Both the position numbers and the translations under genes were made by a program. A stretch of 64,000 nt of DNA from positions 10,053 to 74,052 of the forward strand of contig JBJYZC010000015.1 of assembly GCA_046263755.1 (NCBI GenBank), given 5' to 3'. Origin of the DNA: Lachnocurva sp029100405. GTDB taxonomy: Bacteria; Bacillota; Clostridia; Lachnospirales; Lachnospiraceae. The notes beneath the pieces were generated by a model. It saw only the letters and a list, made by a program, of their open reading frames with translations, was not told the origin of the DNA and did not search any database. Of this stretch, positions 41,970 through 50,830 are shown one piece after another (positions within the stretch are counted from its first letter, which is position 1; each line of letters starts with the position of its first letter).

Positions 41970-43007
41970 ATGTCGACTTTGGAAAATTCTGCAAAAACAA
42001 TAATTTCAAACCGGGATATCCACCCTCTCTCCCTCTTTTTCTTCTATCTCTTTGTCATTCTCTGCCCCATGTTCTCCCTCCACCCCCTTCTTCTATCCCT
42101 CTCCTTCGTCATGGGCGCAATCTATGTAAGGGTCCTCTTCGACCGGCAGACTCTGATGAAAAGTCTCCTTTCCTTCCCGCCTTTCGCCCTTCTTCTGGTC
42201 CTGATCAATGGCCTGACCAGCCACTATGGTGAAAGCATTCTTTTTTATATCAATGGAAACCGTATCACTCTGGAAGCCCTGCTTCGCGGCTTTTTCATGG
42301 CCCTGGCTCTCTGGGCCGTCCTGCTCTGGTGTCTGAACTTTCAAAAAGTTCTAAGCCGGGATAAATTGATCTGGCTTTTTTCTGCCTGGGCCCCTCGCCT
42401 GGGCTTAACCATCTCTATGGTCCTCCACTATCTGCCCAATCTACGAAGACGTTTCCAGGAGGTCCATGATGCAGAGCTTGCCATGGGCCACGAAGGTCAT
42501 AGCCGGATGCAGAAGATCCGCCAGTCCTCGATCGAATTCTCGACAGTTCTAAGCTGGTCTCTGGAAAGTGCCATCGAAACCGGTGATTCCATGGATGCCC
42601 GGGGCTATGCCCTCCACCATAAGACAAGCTATAACCGCTTTCACTGGAATTCAAGATCCCTTTGCTTTCTGATCCTGACCCTGATCCTCGGCCCTCTTTC
42701 TCTGACGGGCACCATCCGCCTTCGCAGTGCGATCCGTTTCTACCCCACCTTCGCCTTATCCAAAGCCGGCCCCGGCATGGTTTTCACGGCCTTGGTCTAT
42801 TTTTGCCTGACTGCCCTGCCCCTGCTTACGAGCCAGATGCCTCTTAGAGCCCAGACTGCCCTGCCCCTGCTCTCGAACTCCAGACAGGAGAAAGGGCCGG
42901 TCGATCCGGGCCTGCTTTCCAATCTTACCCGGGCAGACAGCCAGTCCACCCCTTCCCACAGATCGGATCGGATCCGACGGAAACCGCAGAAAGGAGGCCA
43001 TCAATGA
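41970..43007 (+). CDS. ECF transporter T component
   Basis: A 345-residue CbiQ/EcfT membrane protein. Hydrophobic helices precede the coupling helices with LRRRFQEVHDAELAMG and the Ala-Arg-Gly motif in SMDARGYALHHK that contacts the ATPases. The C-terminal 45 residues are polar and variable. AAGGGG lies before the ATG. The stop overlaps the next start (ATGA). Having its own T and A components marks this as a group-I-like dedicated transporter. Confidence 0.92.
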   Translation: MSTLENSAKTIISNRDIHPLSLFFFYLFVILCPMFSLHPLLLSLSFVMGAIYVRVLFDRQTLMKSLLSFPPFALLLVLINGLTSHYGESILFYINGNRITLEALLRGFFMALALWAVLLWCLNFQKVLSRDKLIWLFSAWAPRLGLTISMVLHYLPNLRRRFQEVHDAELAMGHEGHSRMQKIRQSSIEFSTVLSWSLESAIETGDSMDARGYALHHKTSYNRFHWNSRSLCFLILTLILGPLSLTGTIRLRSAIRFYPTFALSKAGPGMVFTALVYFCLTALPLLTSQMPLRAQTALPLLSNSRQEKGPVDPGLLSNLTRADSQSTPSHRSDRIRRKPQKGGHQ

Positions 43008-44809
43008 GTCTTCTGGAAATCAAAAACCTGACCTTCACCTACCCTGACCGTGACCAGCCGGCTCTTCGAAATATAGACCTCTCCTTTGATTCCGGCGAGT
43101 TCGTCCTTCTGACCGGACCATCCGGATGTGGGAAAACCACCCTCCTTCGTCAGATGAAAAAAGCGCTGATTCCTTATGGAAGAAGCGAGGGTTCGGTGAC
43201 CTTTCATGGCGTTCCAATCAGCCGGTTAAGGGATCGGGAGGCAGCCGGTCAGATCGGATATGTCTTCCAGGATCCCGAAAATCAGATCGTAACCGACCGG
43301 GTCTGGCACGAGCTGGCTTTCGGCCTGGAGAATCTCGGTTTTCCAAAGGATGCTATGGATCGAAGGATCGCAGAAGTATCCAACTATTTCGGGATTGCCT
43401 CCTGGATGGAACGCGAAACTTCAGATCTGTCCGGCGGGGAAAAGCAGATCCTGAATCTGGCCTCGGTTTTGGCTATGGAACCACAGGTCCTCCTTCTGGA
43501 CGAGCCCACCAGCCAGCTGGACCCCATTGCATCGGCCCGTCTCTATGATATGCTCCATCATATTCATGCAGAACTCGGTCTGACTATCCTTTTGTCCGAA
43601 CACAGGATCGAGAGTCTCTATGCGATGGCGGATCAGGTGGTGCGAATGGAAGATGGAAGGATCCTTGCCCAGGGCCGGCCGGAAGAGTTAGCAAGGTCCT
43701 GCAGGGAGGATTCTCTGGACTTTCCATCCGCCACACGGATCTGGGCGGGGATAAAAAATACCGGGTCATCGACGATGCCGCCCCTGTCCACCCGTCAGGG
43801 ACGTGCCTTTCTCCGTACACTCACTTCCGAAGAAATGCAAACTGCCGGAAGCGACAATAATAATGATCCAAATGATCCAAATGTTCCAAATGTTCCAAAT
43901 GTTCCATCGAGAGAAATGGGTCCTGCGGAATCTTTGCCGGCAGAACGAAAGCAAGCGGTAGAAAGGCAGCACCTGACTTCCAAGCGGGCAGAGCAGGATC
44001 GGCCCGTCCTCCAGGCACGGGGCCTCTATTTCTCTTACCCGAATTCGCCTGTCGAACTTCTCCGCGGCTCATCCCTGTCCCTTTCGTCCGGGCAGATCTA
44101 TGCCATCGTCGGCGGTAACGGCTCCGGCAAGACTACCCTGCTCCGGCTCCTGTCCGGCCTGCTTCCGCCAAGCCAGGGGAAGTACTTCTGCTTCGATAAG
44201 AGAATTCGGTCGATTCGAGATATCAAGAGAGGTTCGAAAGGCCTGGTCCTGCTTCCGCAGGATCCAAAGGCTCTTTTCCACGGAATTACGGTAGAAGAAG
44301 AGTTTCGGGAGATGCTTCCTGTGCCGGGGAGCGAAGAAGAGGCGGATCGATACCAAAAGAAGATCCAGGCCCTTCTTTCTTCTCTGGGACTTTTCGAACA
44401 CTCAGAGGCCCATCCCTATGATCTGTCCGGCGGCGAGGCCGAACGGCTGGCGCTGGGAAAACTCCTTCTTCTGGATCCCCGCCTCCTCCTTCTGGACGAA
44501 CCCACCAAGGGCCTGGATCCCTGGAATAAGGAAATGCTGGGTCGGCTTCTTCGAGATCAGGCTTCCAGGGGAAAAAGTATCCTTCTGGTGACTCACGATC
44601 TCTCCTTTGCCGCGCATTACGCCGATTGCGTCTCCCTGCTCTTCGACGGGCGGCTGACACCATCAGAAAAGCCCCGGGACTTTTTCCTCCGAAACCACTT
44701 TTATACCACAGCCCCGGCCCGCATGAGTGCCGACTGTCCCTTCCAGGGCATCACCGTCGAAGAAGTAGTCGAAAACATCAAAGCTCGGCGGAAAGGATGG
44801 ACTCCATGA
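43004..44809 (+). CDS. fused double ATPase of the ECF transporter (EcfA1-EcfA2)
   Basis: A 601-residue protein with two complete ABC domains. The first has GPSGCGKTTLLRQ, LSGGEKQILNLA and VLLLDEPTSQLDP. The second (from about 340) has GGNGSGKTTLLRLL, LSGGEAERLALGK and LLLLDEPTKGLDP. The linker carries an in-frame 9-bp repeat (NDP-NDP-NVP-NVP-NVP, 43864-43908). The fusion replaces the usual EcfA heterodimer. AAGGAGG precedes the ATG. It overlaps genes on both sides by 4 bp. Confidence 0.95.
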   Translation: MSLLEIKNLTFTYPDRDQPALRNIDLSFDSGEFVLLTGPSGCGKTTLLRQMKKALIPYGRSEGSVTFHGVPISRLRDREAAGQIGYVFQDPENQIVTDRVWHELAFGLENLGFPKDAMDRRIAEVSNYFGIASWMERETSDLSGGEKQILNLASVLAMEPQVLLLDEPTSQLDPIASARLYDMLHHIHAELGLTILLSEHRIESLYAMADQVVRMEDGRILAQGRPEELARSCREDSLDFPSATRIWAGIKNTGSSTMPPLSTRQGRAFLRTLTSEEMQTAGSDNNNDPNDPNVPNVPNVPSREMGPAESLPAERKQAVERQHLTSKRAEQDRPVLQARGLYFSYPNSPVELLRGSSLSLSSGQIYAIVGGNGSGKTTLLRLLSGLLPPSQGKYFCFDKRIRSIRDIKRGSKGLVLLPQDPKALFHGITVEEEFREMLPVPGSEEEADRYQKKIQALLSSLGLFEHSEAHPYDLSGGEAERLALGKLLLLDPRLLLLDEPTKGLDPWNKEMLGRLLRDQASRGKSILLVTHDLSFAAHYADCVSLLFDGRLTPSEKPRDFFLRNHFYTTAPARMSADCPFQGITVEEVVENIKARRKGWTP

Positions 44810-45684
44810 TCTTACGAAATATAGACCATAGCGCTTATCTCTGGATCAGCCTCCTGCTCCTGGCCGTAAGTATCCTTCCCTTCATCATCCACCTGGAAGG
44901 CCGGCGAATCCGGGCTCGCGAAGTAGCCATGCTGTCTCTCCTGTCCGCAATGACCGTCCTTGGGGACCTCCTTTCTCAGACGGTGCTGCCCATTCAGATG
45001 GGAACCGCCATGGTCATTCTCTCCGGTATCGCCTTTGGGCCGGAAACCGGCTTCCTGGTTGGCTCTCTCAGCCGTTTCCTGGTGAATTTCTTCCTGGGAC
45101 AGGGCATCTGGACCCCCTGGCAGATGTTTGCCTGGGGACTTTTGGGCTTTCTGGCCGGGCTCTCCTTCAACAAGGTTTCTCCCAGTCTGAAAGACCCTTA
45201 TGACCGCTGGAAAGCAAAAAACCAAAGGAACTCCCAGTCCTTCCGCCTTCTGACGGGGCCCATGCTAAGCCTTATATCTTGTGAGCTTTTGGGCTACATT
45301 TCTTATCTGATCCTGCCCTTGGGAGATCATAGTTTCTGGGGCTGGCGGGTCTATGCTTTCGGATTTCTCGGTCTTCTTCTCGGATTACTCTTCCAGCACA
45401 AGCGGCTGCCTGCGGATTCTGTCACCCTGACAGCCTTTGCCTTCGTAACCGTTCTCATCCTTTACGGAGGCATTATGAACCTGTCGACCGTATTGACGGC
45501 GAATACCCTGTCAGAACTCACGCCCCGGGAGTTTTGGGACAGCGCCCGGGCTTACTATCTTGCCGGTCTGTCTTATGACTTGTGGCATGCCTTCCGAACT
45601 GCATTTATTGTCTTTCTCCTCGGAAATCGCGTGCTTTCACGACTGGAACGCGTTAAAATCAAATATGGCTTTTATCGAATTTAA
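44806..45684 (+). CDS. ECF transporter S component, probably for a corrinoid
   Basis: A 292-residue membrane protein. RAREVAMLSLLSAMTVLGDLL is followed by ILSGIAFGPETGFLVGSLSRFL and QGIWTPWQMFAWGLLGFLAG, the latter two typical of larger S components. About eight hydrophobic helices are seen. Ligand is inferred from context: a DUF4430 gene upstream and B12-dependent methionine synthase downstream suggest a cobalamin-like compound. No cobalamin riboswitch was found. The ATG at 44806 overlaps the ATPase stop. Confidence 0.85.
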   Translation: MILRNIDHSAYLWISLLLLAVSILPFIIHLEGRRIRAREVAMLSLLSAMTVLGDLLSQTVLPIQMGTAMVILSGIAFGPETGFLVGSLSRFLVNFFLGQGIWTPWQMFAWGLLGFLAGLSFNKVSPSLKDPYDRWKAKNQRNSQSFRLLTGPMLSLISCELLGYISYLILPLGDHSFWGWRVYAFGFLGLLLGLLFQHKRLPADSVTLTAFAFVTVLILYGGIMNLSTVLTANTLSELTPREFWDSARAYYLAGLSYDLWHAFRTAFIVFLLGNRVLSRLERVKIKYGFYRI

Positions 45685-45776
45685 CTACTTCCGATGCGAA
45701 AGAAAATAGAGTAAATTGGAAGCCAAAGGAAAAAGAAAAAAGATGATCAACACAAAACTGGAAAGGAAACTTGAAA

Positions 45777-47525
45777 ATGAATCTTAGAATCGACACAAGA
45801 ACGGACTGGAAAAAGAACACAGGAAGGGCAAGGCAAACTTTCACTACCTTGCTCCTGACTGCCCTTTTGGCAGTCAGCTTGTGCCTTGGAAATGCAGGAC
45901 TTGCGAAGGCAGAAAGCCCTTCTTATCCCCGCGAACCTGAAAAGACTGAAGTCAAATGGCAGCAGACGATCAATTCAGATCCTTCATCCTATACAAATAA
46001 TCCCAGCCAGGTTGTGGAACTCAATGGATTCCTCTATATCGTTGGGAGCGGTTCACTCTATAAATTGGATCCCAAGGATGGTAAGATCATTTTCAAAAAT
46101 GATAATGTAGCAAATAGTGACAATGTCTTTCTGACTTCGAACGGAAAGGATACGATTTTTGTTCAGGATAGTGGCTTTAATTTCGATCCAACTACTTATA
46201 AAACTACTTACTATTACAACACCATTCGCGCTTTTGACACCTCGAATCTTGCAAACAAGTGGACCAACACAGACTTCAAATCGGAATCCCCAAAGATTTC
46301 TGGCTATAGCAACTCGCCATTAACTTATGCAGAAACTTATGCAGACAGCTATCTCTATGGGAACAACGGTGAAACCTTTTTTGCTCTTGACGCCAATAGT
46401 GGTCGTACTCTTTGGAGCGTTCGACCAAAATCCGATATCAAGAATTCTGCTCCTCTGGTAATCGGCAATTTCGTCATTTTCGGCGACAACTCCGGTACTC
46501 TCTATTCTTATAACAAAACAGATGGAAAACCGCTTGACAAATTGAACATCGACGCAAATCAAGCCATCTACTCTTCCTTCACCTATGATGATGGCAAACT
46601 CTATTACATCACCCATAATCCAAATGCCGGATGGGGTAATAGTGCCAGTCCTGAACTCCACCAGACTATGATCAATTCTACCACCGGAGTCTTTTCCTAC
46701 GATCAACACGTTACACTCCCTGCCACTGATTCCACCACTACCCCTACCGTAAAAAATGGAAAAATCTATGTTGGAGGATCCTATGGAAGCGATGGCATCG
46801 TAGCTTTGTATGATACAGATCTGAAACTTCTGGGATCCAAAACGATCTCCGGCATGGGAAAGACCTTTAATATCCAGGCCTTCGATGATCCCGATGATCC
46901 GGACAATACCCTCCTCTACAGTGCTGTCTTCGGTTCTTCGAACCCTTCTGACTATAGCGCCAAGGATCCAGGCACAGCGATCAGCCTGACCGAGAAGAAT
47001 GGAAAACTTTCTGATCCGATAACCTATGGTTCTCTGACCGTATCTAAGGCTCCAAACTTCTCCGACGCCCAGATCACCCTGGGTTCCGATGGCACCCTCT
47101 ACTACTCCAATGATTCCGGTGTCCTACTCGCCCTCAAAGCCAAGGAAAGCCCTGCTTCTGCCAGCCAATCTGATCAGGAAAACGAAAATGCAAATGAAAA
47201 GCCGAAGACTTCTTCTATGAACGACCAGGTGACAGATCCTAAGTCCGTATCTTCGACTGGAAACTCCGCTTCCGCTAACTCGACAGTCGGCCTATCAACG
47301 GCAGATTCCAAAGCCAACTCCCCAGCAGCCAAATCCACCGGTGCGAAATCTTCCTCCAAATCCCCTGCGACCGGAGAGACTCCTTCCTTCCCGCTTCTGC
47401 CGCTTGTCCTGTTCGGTCTGGCTGCCGCTGTGTTCGCGGCTACAGGCGCCAAAGGGTCCGAAAAGAAGAACGAAATGAAGGACGAAATGAAGGACGGAAA
47501 GAAGAACATGAGGAGATCCCTATGA
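45777..47525 (+). CDS. SPATG-anchored beta-propeller surface protein
   Basis: A 582-residue exported protein. The signal peptide ends at LAKA (about residue 45). Blade-like repeats of the PQQ/WD type cover residues 60-440 (GFLYIVGSGSLYKLDPKDGKI; GNNGETFFALDANSGRTLWSV; DGTLYYSNDSGVLLALK). A Ser/Asn-rich stalk and the SrtB-type signal SPATGE follow, with a hydrophobic helix (LPLVLFGLAAAVFAAT) and a Lys-rich tail. It overlaps the next gene by 4 bp, linking it to methionine synthase reactivation. The ligand is unknown; corrinoid capture is an inference. Confidence 0.85.
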   Translation: MNLRIDTRTDWKKNTGRARQTFTTLLLTALLAVSLCLGNAGLAKAESPSYPREPEKTEVKWQQTINSDPSSYTNNPSQVVELNGFLYIVGSGSLYKLDPKDGKIIFKNDNVANSDNVFLTSNGKDTIFVQDSGFNFDPTTYKTTYYYNTIRAFDTSNLANKWTNTDFKSESPKISGYSNSPLTYAETYADSYLYGNNGETFFALDANSGRTLWSVRPKSDIKNSAPLVIGNFVIFGDNSGTLYSYNKTDGKPLDKLNIDANQAIYSSFTYDDGKLYYITHNPNAGWGNSASPELHQTMINSTTGVFSYDQHVTLPATDSTTTPTVKNGKIYVGGSYGSDGIVALYDTDLKLLGSKTISGMGKTFNIQAFDDPDDPDNTLLYSAVFGSSNPSDYSAKDPGTAISLTEKNGKLSDPITYGSLTVSKAPNFSDAQITLGSDGTLYYSNDSGVLLALKAKESPASASQSDQENENANEKPKTSSMNDQVTDPKSVSSTGNSASANSTVGLSTADSKANSPAAKSTGAKSSSKSPATGETPSFPLLPLVLFGLAAAVFAATGAKGSEKKNEMKDEMKDGKKNMRRSL

Positions 47526-48220
47526 TCCCGATCGTAGACGACCGCATCCGATCCGTCTGGCTGACCAGGGAAGACCGAAGCGAAGTGCTCCGCTATCTCG
47601 GCTACCGGGGGCAGACGATCGGACCGGAATTAGATACACTCTTTTCCGAAGCGATCAACAAAGTCAACCGGGCAGCCGCTCCGCGTCTCATCTACTGCCG
47701 CTATCAAAGAAAAGCGGATGAGAGTCTCCCGGATGATCTATATTTCCTCACCGGACGAGATATCACAGAACATCTCAAAGGCTGTCAGGAGATCCTTCTC
47801 ATTGCAGCCACGCTCGGTTCCGGTCTGGACCGGGCCATCCATGTGGAGGAAGTTCGGGATACAACGAGTGCCCTCATTATGGATTCCGCCGGTTCGACTC
47901 TGATTGAAGCTGTCCTGGACAGTTACGAAGCAATGCTTCGGAAGGACCTTGGAAAGCGGGGGCTCTACCTCACCAGCCGTTTCTCTCCGGGCTACGGAGA
48001 CCTGCCCCTGGCCAGTCAGAATCCTTTCGGGCAGGCGCTGGAGGTCCACCGGATTGGTCTCACCATGACCGCGGAACACATTATGGTGCCAAGAAAATCG
48101 GTGACTGCCGTTCTCGGCATCGCCACCCGGCCGCTTCATGAGAAGAAGAAAAGCTGCGCCAGCTGCAATCTGAATGCCAGCTGCCGCTTCCGTAAAGCCA
48201 GTGTCGTTTGCGGCGAATGA
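47522..48220 (+). CDS. methionine synthase reactivation domain protein
   Basis: A 232-residue stand-alone MetH activation domain. RFSPGYGDLPLASQ (AdoMet-binding RxxxGY) is near residue 158 and the end has a Cys cluster (CASCNLNASCRF). It supplies the domain missing from the following metH gene. It starts in a 4-bp overlap with the surface-protein gene behind AGGAG. Confidence 0.93.
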   Translation: MIPIVDDRIRSVWLTREDRSEVLRYLGYRGQTIGPELDTLFSEAINKVNRAAAPRLIYCRYQRKADESLPDDLYFLTGRDITEHLKGCQEILLIAATLGSGLDRAIHVEEVRDTTSALIMDSAGSTLIEAVLDSYEAMLRKDLGKRGLYLTSRFSPGYGDLPLASQNPFGQALEVHRIGLTMTAEHIMVPRKSVTAVLGIATRPLHEKKKSCASCNLNASCRFRKASVVCGE

Positions 48221-48313
48221 ATAAAGGAAGTGCCTTTTTGAGAAGCCGGCATTCCATAAAAAACTGAAAAAGGCAAAAGAGATATTGTTTTGGAAGAAGG
48301 ACAGAATAAAAAG

Positions 48314-50818
48314 ATGAAAAAGATCACTCTGCTGGACGGTGGCATGGGTACCATGCTGCAGGCCCGGGGACTTGCCCCGGGAGAACATCCGGAAGTTTTT
48401 GGTTTCAACCATCCGGATATCATAAGAACGATTCATATGAGCTATATCGATGCCGGCTCCCGGATCATTTATGCCAATACCTTCGGCGCAAATCCGCGGA
48501 AACTGGCCGGCCAGCCGATCGACACCAGGACGGCCATTACGAATGCCATTCATTCTGCCCGGCAGGCTGCCGACGCCGGAGCCGAACGCTATGGAGAGAA
48601 GGTTGCTGTTGCCCTGGATCTCGGTCCCATCGGAGAACTCCTGGAGCCCTTAGGTACCGTCACTTTCGAGGATGCCTACGAAGCCTATAAAGAATCCGTT
48701 CTGGCCGGGAAAGAAGCCGGCGCAGACCTCATTCTATTCGAGACCTTTACGGATCTCTTAGATGCCAAAGCCGCTGTCCTGGCTGCGAAGGAGAATTCCG
48801 ACCTTCCGGTCTGGATCACCATGACCTTCGAAGCATCCGGCCGGACCTTCACAGGAACAGCCCTCGGCGCTTTCGCTATGACCATGGAGGGCCTGGGCGT
48901 TGATGCACTTGGCATCAACTGTTCTCTCGGCCCTTCCGAGATCCTGCCCCTGGCCCGGGAACTCTCGGAATGGACCAGTCTTCCTCTGATCATCAAGCCC
49001 AATGCCGGTCTGCCTGATCCGGAAACCGGTGAATACCTCCTGTCGGCAGAAAATTTTTCAGAAGAAATGAAGGCCTATCTGGACCTTCCCCTGATTGCCA
49101 TGGGTGGCTGCTGCGGAAGTAATCCCGACTTCATCCGAAGTCTTTGTCAGATGCTGGACCGGGAAGGGGTGAAAAGAGTCTGCTGGGACGACCACTGTCC
49201 GGAGGAATTCTTACGGTCCAAACCCATTCGCCGGGGCATCTGCTCTTCTACCGACATCTGTGAATTCGGCGGCGTCCGTGTGATCGGCGAGAGGCTCAAT
49301 CCTACCGGTAAGAAGAAATTCCAGGAAGCCCTGCTTCGTCACGATATGGACTATATTTGTAAAATTGCCCTGGCAGAAGAGGATGCCGGAGCAGACATTC
49401 TGGATGTCAATGTCGGTGTCCCCGGCGGAGACGAAAAGGCTCTCATGGTCGAAGTCGTAAAGGCTCTCCAGGGCGTCATCTCTCTCCCCCTCCAAATCGA
49501 TTCCGGCGATGCCGATGTCGTTGCGGCTGCCCTCCGCGTCTATGCCGGCCGGCCCCTGGTGAATTCAATCACGGCCGATAACGAACGGCTGGACCGTTTC
49601 CTGCCCGTTTTGAAAAAATACGGGGCCGCCACCGTCGGCCTCTGCCTGGATGAAGACGGCATTCCGCAGACGGCGGAAGGGCGATTTCAAAAAGCCCAAT
49701 ACATCCTGGATCGCTGCATGAGTTTCGGCATCCCGAAGGAAGACCTCTTGATCGACTGCCTGACTCTGACCGTTTCGGCCCAGCAGGACCAGGCCCGTGA
49801 GACCTTAGCTGCCCTCCGTATGGTTCACGAAAAGCTCGGACTCCATGCCTGTCTCGGTGTCAGCAATATCAGCTTCGGCCTGCCGGCCAGAAGTCATATC
49901 ACAGAAAATTTCCTGATACAGGCCATGCAGTGCGGTCTGGATTTTGCGATCATTAATCCAAACACCCTGGCGCTCATGGATGCGGTCTCTGCTTTCAAGG
50001 TCCTGTCCGGTGAAGACAAGAATTGCGAAGCCTATATCGAGCGCTTTGCCAACCGGATTGAGCCGGCTGCGACAAGTTCAGGGCAGAAGGGAAGCGGAAA
50101 TTCTCCTGCCGGCGCATCTTCCGGGTCAGGAGCCGGCAAAACTTCTGCTTCCGGTCAGGCTGGTGGAGCCTCTACCGCTTCCGGCCAAACTTCCGAAATG
50201 ACCGTGGAACAGGCGGTTTTAAAGGGGCTGAAACAGGAGACCCGGACCCTGTCCGAAGCTCTGTTAGCAGACCACAGCGAAGAAGATGTGATTAACAATT
50301 ATCTGATCCCCGCCCTGGACAAGGTAGGCGACCTCTATGAGAAGCAGGTCATCTTCCTGCCCCAGCTCATTTCTTCGGCAAACGCCGCTACGGCTGCCTT
50401 CGACATGATTAAGGAAAGGATCCAGGCTCAGGGCAGCGGCGATGTCTCGAACGGCACGATCGTGATCTGCACGGTCAAGGGCGATATCCATGACATCGGA
50501 AAGAACATTGTAAAAGTCATTCTGGAGAACTACGGCTATCGTCTGATCGACCTGGGCCGGGATGTGCCTGTCGAAAATGTCGTAAAAGCAGCCAGGGAAT
50601 CCGGCGCCGGCCTGGTCGGCCTGTCTGCCCTCATGACGACGACCCTTCCGGCTATGGAGGAAACCATCCACGCCGTCCACGCGTCCTGCCCAGGCGTCAA
50701 GGTCTTCGTCGGCGGGGCTGTTCTGACACCGGAATATGCCAGGAAAATGGGCGCTGACTATTATGCAGCCGATGCAAGAGAATCCGTAGAAGTTGCGAAG
50801 AAGGTCTTCGGGAAATAA
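48314..50818 (+). CDS. metH: B12-dependent methionine synthase lacking its reactivation domain
   Basis: An 834-residue enzyme transferring methyl from methyl-THF to homocysteine. Residues 1-300 form the homocysteine/Zn domain (LLDGGMGTMLQ; GINCS; GGCCGSNPDFI). Residues 320-580 form the pterin domain (VIGERLNPTGKKKFQ; DVNVGVPGGDE). A Ser/Gly/Ala-rich linker covers about 590-635, then the cobalamin cap and Rossmann domain (DIHDIGKNIVKVIL, with the cobalt-binding His). The reactivation domain is a separate upstream gene. The ATG at 48314 matches the family start. Confidence 0.95.
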   Translation: MKKITLLDGGMGTMLQARGLAPGEHPEVFGFNHPDIIRTIHMSYIDAGSRIIYANTFGANPRKLAGQPIDTRTAITNAIHSARQAADAGAERYGEKVAVALDLGPIGELLEPLGTVTFEDAYEAYKESVLAGKEAGADLILFETFTDLLDAKAAVLAAKENSDLPVWITMTFEASGRTFTGTALGAFAMTMEGLGVDALGINCSLGPSEILPLARELSEWTSLPLIIKPNAGLPDPETGEYLLSAENFSEEMKAYLDLPLIAMGGCCGSNPDFIRSLCQMLDREGVKRVCWDDHCPEEFLRSKPIRRGICSSTDICEFGGVRVIGERLNPTGKKKFQEALLRHDMDYICKIALAEEDAGADILDVNVGVPGGDEKALMVEVVKALQGVISLPLQIDSGDADVVAAALRVYAGRPLVNSITADNERLDRFLPVLKKYGAATVGLCLDEDGIPQTAEGRFQKAQYILDRCMSFGIPKEDLLIDCLTLTVSAQQDQARETLAALRMVHEKLGLHACLGVSNISFGLPARSHITENFLIQAMQCGLDFAIINPNTLALMDAVSAFKVLSGEDKNCEAYIERFANRIEPAATSSGQKGSGNSPAGASSGSGAGKTSASGQAGGASTASGQTSEMTVEQAVLKGLKQETRTLSEALLADHSEEDVINNYLIPALDKVGDLYEKQVIFLPQLISSANAATAAFDMIKERIQAQGSGDVSNGTIVICTVKGDIHDIGKNIVKVILENYGYRLIDLGRDVPVENVVKAARESGAGLVGLSALMTTTLPAMEETIHAVHASCPGVKVFVGGAVLTPEYARKMGADYYAADARESVEVAKKVFGK

Positions 50819-50830
50819 GGAGGAGACAAA

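Noticed and set aside
40852..45776. Cobalamin riboswitch before the ECF genes
   Set aside because: I looked for the conserved cobalamin-box patterns in the gaps at 40700, 41836 and 45685 and saw none.
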